64,000 nt of DNA from the NCBI GenBank assembly GCA_005843825.1, contig SZXX01000048.1, forward strand, positions 1 through 64,000. The letters are read 5' to 3'. Below are positions 11,801 to 20,555 of this stretch, piece by piece. The notes under the pieces were generated by a model. That model ran no database searches, was not told the DNA's origin, and saw nothing but the letters and a program-made list of their open reading frames with translations. The position numbers were made by a program, and so were the translations under genes. The stretch's first letter is position 1; each line of letters opens with the position of its first letter. This DNA is from Chlorobium sp. Lineage in GTDB: Bacteria > Bacteroidota > Chlorobiia > Chlorobiales > Chlorobiaceae.

Positions 11801-12115
11801 GTTCACTACCAGCTCGGTAATAACTTTCAGACCGCGGCTGTGAGCTTCATCAAGAAACTCTTTAAAATCTTCGAGAGTCCCGTAATCGGGATTAACGGTC
11901 ATATAGTCAGCTATATCGTAGCCATCGTCACGCAGCGGTGAAGGATAAAAGGGAAGCAGCCAGATAGCGGTAATGCCAAGGCTCTCCAGATAACCCAGCT
12001 TCTGGCGCAATCCTTGAAAATCTCCAATACCGTCATTGTTGCTGTCAAAAAACGTCTTGACATGCGCTTCGTAAATAATTGCGTCCTTGTACCAGAGCTT
12101 TTCGGGTTGATACAT
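8813..12115 (-). CDS. treS: Trehalose synthase / maltokinase fusion (TreS-Mak)
   Basis: N-terminal GH13 ([50 protein letters not shown]). C-terminal maltokinase ([44 protein letters not shown]). Confidence 0.93.
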   Translation of the reverse strand: [1100 protein letters not shown]

Positions 12116-12169
12116 GATATATAGTCAGTTAGGGATAGAGTGATTAATATGATTCGATAAAAAAATCCG

Positions 12170-14182
12170 TCAGGGAAAAGTTACCCTGAATACATGCGCG
12201 GGCATGATCCATGGATTTACTGCCACATAGTTCCATTCACCATTCCAGTCATAGTGAATACCGCTCAGCAGATCCTCCACCTTGAACTGAGAATCGTGTG
12301 GCATATTGAAGAGCTCGAGAGGGAATCGCAGCCACCCCCCTTGGGTATTCGAAGAATCGAGGCTGACCACAGTAAGAATAATATTACCTCCATCATCGGA
12401 ACGCTTCAGATAACCCATTACTTGGTCATTTTCCTGACCCGGTGAAGCGTCAATGCGGACAAAGGTAATGTCATTAGTCTGCTGAAGGGCACTATTCTCT
12501 TTTCTTATTCTGTTAATGCGCGTTATCTCTGCCCGGATATTGCCGGGCCGGTCAATATCCCACTGCTTGATTTCATACTTTTCGGAATTGAGATAGTCCT
12601 CCTTGCTTCCCCGAACAGGGAGATATTCGCACAGCTCGTAAGCAGGGCCATACATGCCGTAATTAGATGATAGAGTTGACGCAAGCACCATGCGGATAAT
12701 AAAACGGTTGCGATCGCCGGTCTGAAACTCTTCATGGAGGATATCAGGAGTATTCGGCCAGAAGTTAGGCCGCATGAAATGTTTGAGGGGTGATGATGTC
12801 AGTTCGAGCAGGTACTCCTGCAATTCATGCTTGTTATTGCGCCAGGTAAAGTAGCTGTAAGACTGACTGTACCCCACAACAGCAAGTCTGGCCATTAATT
12901 TCGGCCGGGTGAAAGCCTCGGCAAGAAAAACCGTATCCGGATGCTCCTCCCTGATCGAGGCAATAGCCCACTCCCAGAAAGGAAACGCCTTGGTATGAGG
13001 ATTGTCAACGCGAAAAATCTTCACCCCTTTGTCAATCCAGAACAGAAAAATGCTTTTCAGCTCAATCCAGAGATTCTGCCAGTCAGCCGACTCAAAATCA
13101 ATTGGAAGGATATCCTCATATCGTTTAGGCGGATTTTCCGCAAACTGCACCGTCCCGTCCGGACGCCACTTGAACCACTGCGGATGCTCCTCTACATAAG
13201 GGTGATCAGGTGAACACTGAAACGCAATATCGAGAGCAACAGAAATCCCCAATTCCTCCGCTGCTGTAACAAATGCTGTAAAATCCTTGATCGTACCAAG
13301 TTCAGGATGAACTGCCTTATGCCCTCCATCCTTGTTGCCAATCGCCCAGCAGCTTCCCGGATCATCCGGCGCAGCCACAAGGGCATTGTTCTTTCCTTTG
13401 CGCTTCGTGTAACCTATAGGATGAATAGGCGGCAAATAGACGACATCGAATCCCATCCCGGCAATAAAAGGCAGCAGCCTGTTACAATCGTTGAACGTCC
13501 CATGTTTACCAGGAAGGGTACTCCATGAGCGGGGGAAAAATTCATACCACGCACTACATCCGGCCCTCTTCTGTTCTACCGTCAATCCAAGCACTTTTTC
13601 ATAAACAGTGGCGCGTGCCTTATCGGGATTACTACCCATAAGCTGTTCAAGACTCCCTTCAAGAGCAGCTGCTTCGGCCTTATCCTTCTCCTCTGAACGG
13701 AGGCGAGAGACGAATGCTCCGAGCTTTCCTGCATCAGCTTTTACTGCCCTTGCAACTCCCTCTTTGACCAGAAGCGCCCCGATCTCCAGATCGAGTGAAA
13801 CATCCTGACCAGCCTCCATCTTTTTGGTCAGTCCCTTTTTCCATGTCTGAAAATGGTCAACCCAGGCCTCAATCGTATACTCATAGAGGCCAGGGAAACC
13901 AACGGTAAAAGAACCTTGCCATTGGTCGTTGCCTAGAGAAACCATCGGCGAACGCTCCCACTCAGCTCGACCGGAAGGCCGGAAACAGAGCTCAGCAGAA
14001 ACTGTATCAGCACCGTCAACAAAAATATCAGCTTCAACTATCAGGCGCTCACCCTCAACTGCTTTTGCAGGGTACTTGCCTCCATAGAGTTCAGGAGATA
14101 CATTTTCTATAACAACGCGTTGACGGCCATCAAACTTTTGATCACTATAATGGGGAAAAGTCCGTCTGAATGTAGGATTCAT
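12170..14182 (-). CDS. glgE: Alpha-1,4-glucan:maltose-1-phosphate maltosyltransferase GlgE
   Basis: RVVIENVSPELYGGKYPAKAVEGE N-domain; YEFFPRSW, DVVYLPPIHPIGYTKRKGKNN, FRVDNPHTKAFPFWEW, FLAEAFTRPK typical of GlgE (GH13_3). Confidence 0.93.
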   Translation of the reverse strand: MNPTFRRTFPHYSDQKFDGRQRVVIENVSPELYGGKYPAKAVEGERLIVEADIFVDGADTVSAELCFRPSGRAEWERSPMVSLGNDQWQGSFTVGFPGLYEYTIEAWVDHFQTWKKGLTKKMEAGQDVSLDLEIGALLVKEGVARAVKADAGKLGAFVSRLRSEEKDKAEAAALEGSLEQLMGSNPDKARATVYEKVLGLTVEQKRAGCSAWYEFFPRSWSTLPGKHGTFNDCNRLLPFIAGMGFDVVYLPPIHPIGYTKRKGKNNALVAAPDDPGSCWAIGNKDGGHKAVHPELGTIKDFTAFVTAAEELGISVALDIAFQCSPDHPYVEEHPQWFKWRPDGTVQFAENPPKRYEDILPIDFESADWQNLWIELKSIFLFWIDKGVKIFRVDNPHTKAFPFWEWAIASIREEHPDTVFLAEAFTRPKLMARLAVVGYSQSYSYFTWRNNKHELQEYLLELTSSPLKHFMRPNFWPNTPDILHEEFQTGDRNRFIIRMVLASTLSSNYGMYGPAYELCEYLPVRGSKEDYLNSEKYEIKQWDIDRPGNIRAEITRINRIRKENSALQQTNDITFVRIDASPGQENDQVMGYLKRSDDGGNIILTVVSLDSSNTQGGWLRFPLELFNMPHDSQFKVEDLLSGIHYDWNGEWNYVAVNPWIMPAHVFRVTFP

Positions 14183-14298
14183 GTTCAGGATCTCTCTGAT
14201 TGGTGCCGGGGAAATCCCCGGTCATAGTTCTGCCAGCATAAAATAATGCGGAAACAGTTCCGGTAGGGCTCCCTGTTTTTTTTAACAGAAAGGAAAAT

Positions 14299-14370
14299 AT
14301 GAAAACTCCATTACTTTTTCACTCAGATACCCTTATAATTTCAAAGGTCCCATTAAATCATAAACCTTGA
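14299..14370 (+). other. Possible short leader ORF upstream of prfB (MKTPLLFHSDTLIISKVPLNHKP)
   Basis: ATG at 14299 preceded by AGAAAGGAAAAT, stop TGA at 14368. Too short to support by coding statistics. Confidence 0.15.
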
Positions 14371-14452
14371 TACCCCTTTTGATTTCTCCTGAAAAAAATT
14401 GTTCTTTGAAGGTGCAATACCGTTTTATTGTCAACAATCAGTAAAGAAAACC

Positions 14453-15548
14453 ATGTTTGAACCACAAAAAGAAAGACTGCAGGAGATTCATCGTCGCCTC
14501 GAACAGTTACGGGGGTATCTTTGACGTTGATCAGCGCAAAGAAAAAATCTATGACCTTGAAAAAATTTCAACCGATCCTACGTTCTGGAACGACCAGAAA
14601 GAGGCCTACAAAGTTTTAAAAGAGCTGAACGAACATAAATCATGGACTGATGGGTACGAAAAAATTGCAACGAAGGCAACTATCTGTCAGGATGAACTCG
14701 ACATTGCAGCAGAACTCGAAGACGAATCCTTCACCGATGAGCTCAACACCGCAATAGCGTCAATCGAGCACGACATCGCCGCCATTGAGTTTAAAAACAT
14801 GCTCTCAGGCAAAGATGATGCCGGCAATGCACTCATCACCATTCATGCAGGAGCAGGAGGCACCGAGGCACAGGACTGGGCTGAAATGCTTTATCGCATG
14901 TACATGCGATGGGCGGAACGAAAAGGGTTTAAAATCTATACCGACGACTACCAGGAAGGTGATGGAGCCGGCATAAAAACCGCAACTCTCGAAATAGAAG
15001 GTCCTTATGCATACGGCTACCTGAAAGCTGAAAACGGCGTTCACCGGCTTGTAAGGGTATCACCCTTCGACTCGAACGCCAGGCGTCACACCTCTTTTGC
15101 CAGTGTCTTCACCTACCCCGAAGCTCCTCCCGATGTTGAAATCGACGTCCGCAAGGAGGATCTCGAACTCTCAACGTTCCGCAGCGGAGGCAAGGGCGGA
15201 CAGAATGTCAACAAAGTGGAGACAGCCGTCCGCATAAAGCATATCCCGACGGGGATTGTGGTTGGCTGCCAGGAAGAGCGCTCACAGTTCCAGAACAGGG
15301 AGCGCGCCATGAAAATGCTGATGGCTCAGCTCTACCAGCGTCAGAGGGACGATGAGGAGGCTAAAAAGCGGGAGATAGAAGGCAAAAAGAAAAAAATCGA
15401 ATGGGGAAGCCAGATCCGCAGTTATGTGCTTGATGACCGTCGAATCAAGGATCACCGCACCAATTACGAACGCTTTGATGTGGAAACCGTACTTGACGGA
15501 GACTTGGATGAGTTCATGGAAAAATATCTTTCTGAATTCGGCGACTGA
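14453..15548 (+). CDS. prfB: Peptide chain release factor 2, with programmed +1 frameshift
   Basis: ATG at 14453 encodes [23 protein letters not shown] then in-frame TGA at 14522-14524 in context CGG GGG TAT CTT TGA C. The +1 frame continues [15 protein letters not shown]... with the [13 protein letters not shown] motif. Confidence 0.96.
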
Positions 15549-16390
15549 TGTCCAGCACTCTCAACACCTCCACCCTCAAGTTTGGCATAATAACCGACAT
15601 TCACTTCTCGACAACATCAGAACCTGCGGCAGCCATCACAACTGCCGCAGACCTTCTGGGCTGGCTCGAACACTGCAAAAAACAAAACGTTGATTTTCTG
15701 TTCCAGCTCGGCGACCTGATCAAAGGAAGCGAGGAACATAGCCAGGAAGAACTCCGGCAGGCAACCTCTATACTCAAAGAATTTCCTGGAACCATCCACC
15801 ATGTCATCGGCAACCACTGCCTTGCCCTGACAAAAAAGACACTGCTGAATGCTCTTGGCCTGCCGGCCCCATACTATTCATTTACAGCAAAAGGGTTCCA
15901 CTTTATCGTGCTTGACGGCATGGATGTATCAATACATAACGAGCCCGAAACAGCTGAAGAGCGCCAAACCCTTGAATACTTCCTCGCCCGGCCTGAAAAA
16001 CACGACTACTGCGGCGCAGTGGGCGTTCGGCAAAAAGTATGGCTGAAAAAGGAACTTGACACGGCAGAGCGCGCTGGAGAAAAGGTAATCGTCATCTGCC
16101 ACTTTCCGCTGCTTCCCGAAACAACAGACCCCAAACACGGCCTGCTCTGGAACCATCAGGAGATAGTCGATATACTTGCATCCTCAAACGCTGTAACTGC
16201 TTGCATAAGCGGCCATTATCATTATGGGGGTTATGCCTTGAAGAACAAGATTCACTTTGTGGTGCTGCCCGCATTTGTAACCCGACACGAACATCCCTGC
16301 TTCACTCATGGAATAGTTGAACTGGAAAGCGATGGAATAGTAATCCGCAATCAACAAAATACTGTTGTTTCCAATCTCTCCTTTTTATAG
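15548..16390 (+). CDS. Calcineurin-like metallophosphoesterase
   Basis: GIITDIHFS, LGDLIKGSEE, HHVIGNHCL, VICHFPLLPE, CISGHYHYGGY motifs. TGATG overlap with the prfB stop. Confidence 0.88.
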   Translation: MSSTLNTSTLKFGIITDIHFSTTSEPAAAITTAADLLGWLEHCKKQNVDFLFQLGDLIKGSEEHSQEELRQATSILKEFPGTIHHVIGNHCLALTKKTLLNALGLPAPYYSFTAKGFHFIVLDGMDVSIHNEPETAEERQTLEYFLARPEKHDYCGAVGVRQKVWLKKELDTAERAGEKVIVICHFPLLPETTDPKHGLLWNHQEIVDILASSNAVTACISGHYHYGGYALKNKIHFVVLPAFVTRHEHPCFTHGIVELESDGIVIRNQQNTVVSNLSFL

Positions 16391-16521
16391 CAAGGAGAGT
16401 CTTCTTCATGAATACGAAATTATTCCGGTTCGCTATATTACCCAAAAGAGTTATTCTGAAACACATATGAGCCTCAAACTAGACAGTAATCATATCACTT
16501 AACACGAAATCAAGCAGAAAA

Positions 16522-17094
16522 ATGAAAACAAGGATTTCAATAATGTTATTAGTAGCTGGTATGTGGGCAGCGCCTCTCTCAGCCTCAGAGCCCTATGTCA
16601 GTGCTTTTGTAGGAAGATCCGATATGAATCATGTTGGGCTGGGTCATGAGAACTCCGGCCTCACCATGCTCGGGGCTATCGGAAGAGAATTTGAGAATAA
16701 CTGGCGGCTGGAAGCAGAGATTGGTTATCAGACAGTGGGAAATGATGGAGAGTATGGCTCAAATTTAGACCAGAATATGTCCGTGCTGTCGGTCTTGGCA
16801 AACGCCTGCTATGATATGCCTATTTACGATTTCGCCACGCCCTATATAACCGCAGGTGCAGGGAGAGCCATCATTAATCCAATGGGAATCAACTCGCCAG
16901 GATCCTTAAGTACATCTAAATCTTGTTTTGCTTTCCAGCTCGGGGCCGGTATCAGCGTTCCAATCGGTGACAACGTAAAGCTTGATGCACGTTACCGCTT
17001 CTTTTTAACACCAAAGATTATTTTGGATCCAGCAGTTGATAACAAGAGCTTATCAAGCGACAACTTCCTGCTTGGTTTGAGATTTAATTTCTGA
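16522..17094 (+). CDS. Outer-membrane beta-barrel protein (opacity/OmpA-like barrel)
   Basis: Signal peptide MKTRISIMLLVAGMWAAPLSA, alternating amphipathic strands, C-terminal FLLGLRFNF ending in Phe. Confidence 0.75.
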   Translation: MKTRISIMLLVAGMWAAPLSASEPYVSAFVGRSDMNHVGLGHENSGLTMLGAIGREFENNWRLEAEIGYQTVGNDGEYGSNLDQNMSVLSVLANACYDMPIYDFATPYITAGAGRAIINPMGINSPGSLSTSKSCFAFQLGAGISVPIGDNVKLDARYRFFLTPKIILDPAVDNKSLSSDNFLLGLRFNF

Positions 17095-17114
17095 AATTCA
17101 GGTTTTTTTTCATG

Positions 17115-18203
17115 TTAAAGTATCCTGTCAAGCACTTCGACAATGCGGGCTGCAGCAGCGCCGTCCCATTTTTCAGGGATTTTTGAGCGGGACGATTCCT
17201 GCTTGTGTTTTCCGGGCTGAAGAATATCATTAACGCGGCTCATGATATCTTCCTCATCGAGGCCGACAAGAACATTAGTGCCGATTTCTATAGTTACGGG
17301 ACGTGAAGCCGACTCCATCATTGTCAGACAGGGCACATTCATTACCGTAGCTTCCGGTTGCAGCTCTTCAATATCAGTAAGAAGCATCAGAGAATCTCTG
17401 AGCAGCATCAGCAGGCCTGCATGCGAAAGCGATTCGATCACTTTCACGTTCTCAATATCGCAGAATGCGGCGTCCATACCATTAAACTTTGGAAGAAGAA
17501 CGGTGGTCTTGCCTGAAATCTCCTTCAGAAGCCTGAGCATCATTTCAAGCGGTTCTTTCCTGGAAAAATGACCTTCAAGATTCAGAAGCACTAACGCATA
17601 AGTTTTCGGACGGAAACCATGAGATCTGGATACGGGCAGTTGATTTGCCTGCTCCATCAATTTGACAAGGCTGTCTATTGAAAGGTTGCCGGAAAAAAAG
17701 ACCTTTTCATCGGCGACCCCTTCATTGATCAGGTTGTACTCTCCGCTGTGTTCGCTCACAAAGTGATATTCAGCCATTGCATCAATGGCAATTCGATTGA
17801 TCTCCTCGGCATCCGACCGATCATAACTCCGAAGTCCCGCATCGACTGCCGAAACCGCAACTCCTAGCTTAGCTGCTGTCAGTGCAGCTCCAAGGGCGGC
17901 ATTATCGCTGCCGCACACCATAACGAGATCAGGTTTTTCGCTCTCCAGAACTTTTTCAATCCCGGTCATAACAGTTGCGAGATGCTCAACCGGAGAACCT
18001 TGCGGGAGAGCAATGACCAGAGAACTCCCTGCTTCGCCAAAACCGAAGCATTCAGCAAGATCACCGCTGATCGGCTCGCCCCCTTCAGGAGCAACAAAAA
18101 GCGCAACAGGGTGGTAGGCCCTGTTTTTTTTCAATGCGTCATATAAAGGTGCAAGCAAAAGATTGCCCGGCCTGCCGCCGCCAACGAGAAGTAATTTTTT
18201 CAC
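17115..18203 (-). CDS. UDP-GlcNAc 2-epimerase (WecB)-fold protein, divergent
   Basis: AGLRSYDRSDAEEINRIAIDAMAEYHFVSE and the later EELQPEATVMNVPCLTMMESASRPVTIEIGTNVLVG match the WecB fold; catalytic motifs altered (see findings). Confidence 0.7.
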   Translation of the reverse strand: MKKLLLVGGGRPGNLLLAPLYDALKKNRAYHPVALFVAPEGGEPISGDLAECFGFGEAGSSLVIALPQGSPVEHLATVMTGIEKVLESEKPDLVMVCGSDNAALGAALTAAKLGVAVSAVDAGLRSYDRSDAEEINRIAIDAMAEYHFVSEHSGEYNLINEGVADEKVFFSGNLSIDSLVKLMEQANQLPVSRSHGFRPKTYALVLLNLEGHFSRKEPLEMMLRLLKEISGKTTVLLPKFNGMDAAFCDIENVKVIESLSHAGLLMLLRDSLMLLTDIEELQPEATVMNVPCLTMMESASRPVTIEIGTNVLVGLDEEDIMSRVNDILQPGKHKQESSRSKIPEKWDGAAAARIVEVLDRIL

Positions 18204-18233
18204 AGTAAAAACAAAGCTTTGTTACATTAGAAC

Positions 18234-19211
18234 TTGACAATAAACACTTTCCGGGATGACATCAATCAATTATCCGCAATGCGAAGAGCCATTTCAATTA
18301 CACTATTGACCGCCACTATTCTGTCGCTTCAGATTATCATGCTAACGGCCCTGAACCATAATACACTCCGCGCCGAAAAAAAGAAAATTATTCTCCAGCA
18401 TGCAGATGTCATCGAAGGCAGCGAGAGTGAATCAGGATCATACCGCTCTGTCATCGGCAATGTGGTTATTTTCCACGACAACTTGACACTGAAATGTGAC
18501 CGCGCCACAAGTTATGAGCAGGAGAATAAAATCGTGCTCACTGGCAACGTCTTCATGACCGATAATACCGTTGAAATTTATGGCGAAAATGGAGTCTATT
18601 ACTCGGATCGGCAGCTCGGGGAATTAAACGGTAACGTAAGGGGAAGGATGCTTGACAACTCTCTTGTCGCAAAATCGAAAAGAGCTATTGTCAATAAAAC
18701 AACCAGTCAGATCTGGCTCAACGATGAAGCCATTGCATGGCATGACCGTCAACAGATCAGTGGTGACAGTATCCTTCTGCATATCAAAGAGATCCCGTCG
18801 CGCCTAAAGCGCAAGAGCATCGATGAAATACAGATTCATGGCAATGCTTTTTTTGCCGCTCAGGACACTCTCTCCCTTTCGCCGGTTGTTTACGACCAGT
18901 TCAGCGCAAAAAAAATGATAATACTGCTCAACGACAACTCAAAGATAACCGGTATTACCCTTACCACTCAGGCGGAAAGCCTCTATCACCTCTATAACAG
19001 TGAGCAGAAACCTACAGGAATAAACTATTCAAGTGGAGACATGATGCGGATGTTTTTCACTGCCGGGATACTTAAACGTGTGAAAGTGACCGGAAATGTC
19101 GAAGGAAAGCAGTACCCGGAGAGCTTCCGTGGTGACAAAAAGATTAATCTTTCAGCATTTGCCTGGAGAGAAAATGAAAATCCTTTTAAACAGCCGAAAA
19201 GCCTTCCATGA
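18234..19211 (+). CDS. LptA/OstA-like LPS transport periplasmic protein
   Basis: N-terminal TM; HADVIEGSESESGSYRSVIGNVVIFHDNLTLKCDRATSYEQENKIVLTGNVFMTDN OstA-like repeats. True start may be ATG 18279. Confidence 0.75.
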   Translation: MTINTFRDDINQLSAMRRAISITLLTATILSLQIIMLTALNHNTLRAEKKKIILQHADVIEGSESESGSYRSVIGNVVIFHDNLTLKCDRATSYEQENKIVLTGNVFMTDNTVEIYGENGVYYSDRQLGELNGNVRGRMLDNSLVAKSKRAIVNKTTSQIWLNDEAIAWHDRQQISGDSILLHIKEIPSRLKRKSIDEIQIHGNAFFAAQDTLSLSPVVYDQFSAKKMIILLNDNSKITGITLTTQAESLYHLYNSEQKPTGINYSSGDMMRMFFTAGILKRVKVTGNVEGKQYPESFRGDKKINLSAFAWRENENPFKQPKSLP

Positions 19212-19225
19212 TACGGAAGGCCTTT
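19201..19225 (+). terminator. Candidate terminator at the 3' end of the lptA-like gene
   Basis: GCCTTCC-ATGATAC-GGAAGGC followed by CTTTC; the stop codon TGA (19209-19211) lies in the loop. Confidence 0.5.
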
Positions 19226-19264
19226 CTAGTGTGCCGCATAAAGGCAAAAAAGCTGGAGAGAGAT

Positions 19265-19531
19265 CTACTTTGCCAAAGGGCACGCACCGCTTGAGCAAGC
19301 GCCAGTAGAACAAGGGGATGGGGCGGCGGGACTTGACTCTTTTTTGCTTGGATTATAGTCTGTTTTATAAAACCCGGATCCCTTTAGAACAAATCCCCCT
19401 TCAGCACTGATAACACGCTCGAAAGTCTCCTTTTCACATTGCGGGCATATTGTCAGAGAATCATCCGACATTTTCTGAACAATTTCAAGTTCATTACCGC
19501 AGTTCTTACAACGATACTGATAGGTCGGCAT
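19265..19531 (-). CDS. FmdB-family zinc ribbon protein
   Basis: [59 protein letters not shown]. Confidence 0.93.
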   Translation of the reverse strand: MPTYQYRCKNCGNELEIVQKMSDDSLTICPQCEKETFERVISAEGGFVLKGSGFYKTDYNPSKKESSPAAPSPCSTGACSSGACPLAK

Positions 19532-19668
19532 ATCTATTTTTCTCCTTGATTAATCTCTTTCTGACTGTTATTGTTCATCGTCAGTACATTGTTTAAAAAG
19601 TCCATAAACCTTATGCATGAAGCGTTACCGTATATAATTATATTTCCTAAAATAAAAAAGATGAAGCC

Positions 19669-20454
19669 GTGATCGTCAAAACCCGGGCTGTCATATTGCG
19701 GGAAACAAAATACCGCGACCAGTCAAAGATCTGCTCGGTCTACACCCGCGAATTCGGCAAAATTTCAGTGATCATTAAAGGTGCCCGTAATCCAAAAAAC
19801 AAACTCTCCGGACTTTTCAGTGCGGGTAATGTGGTCGATCTGGTGCTCTATAAAAAAAACAGCCGCGATATTCAACTCGTCAGTGATGGTAACCTTATTT
19901 TAAGCCCTATGGTTCCCGCTCCTGACCTTGATCGATTCGCTATCCTTTACCGGATCATTGATCTTGTGAAGCATACTGCGGAACGCGATGAAAAAAACCT
20001 CTCTCTCTTCACCCTGCTTGCTGGAACCCTCGAAGAGCTCTATCATGACGGCATCAATTTTCAAGAGCTCTATGCATGGTTCCTTTTGCGATTTATTTCA
20101 CTGCTTGGCTTTCAGCCCTCACTTCGTTTCTGTGTCTTCAGTGGTAAAGAACTCCTGCCTGCAATTGATTCCATGAAACTGACAGAACTTTATTTTGTCA
20201 TGAACCCTGGAGGACTCGCACTTCCGGGAGCAGCAGGAGAGAACCTTGCAAAAAAACACCTCATTCCCTTGCGTCTCGCCATGCTCTTAAGCGCCCTTGC
20301 GGCAAAAAGAACTCCTTCAGGAGACTCTATCAAAGCCGATCCCGATGACATTGACATACTCTGGAATATCCTTCAGGAGTATTGCGCTCTGCATCTGGAA
20401 CATGCCCGGCCCGGCAAAAACCTTGCAATCGTCTCGCAAATCCTCTTGAAATAG
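19669..20454 (+). CDS. recO: DNA repair protein RecO
   Basis: MIVKTRAVILRETKYRDQSKICSVYTREFGKISVIIKGARNPKN; OB-fold start and LLGFQPSLRFCVFSGKE. Confidence 0.9.
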   Translation: MIVKTRAVILRETKYRDQSKICSVYTREFGKISVIIKGARNPKNKLSGLFSAGNVVDLVLYKKNSRDIQLVSDGNLILSPMVPAPDLDRFAILYRIIDLVKHTAERDEKNLSLFTLLAGTLEELYHDGINFQELYAWFLLRFISLLGFQPSLRFCVFSGKELLPAIDSMKLTELYFVMNPGGLALPGAAGENLAKKHLIPLRLAMLLSALAAKRTPSGDSIKADPDDIDILWNILQEYCALHLEHARPGKNLAIVSQILLK

Positions 20455-20555
20455 ACTCGGCATCAGGTTTTTGGGGTTTTATATCTTCAGGAGTATTTCT
20501 ATCTTGACCAATCATTTTATTACTCTTATAACGTCTTGTTCAATCCTAAACAGAA

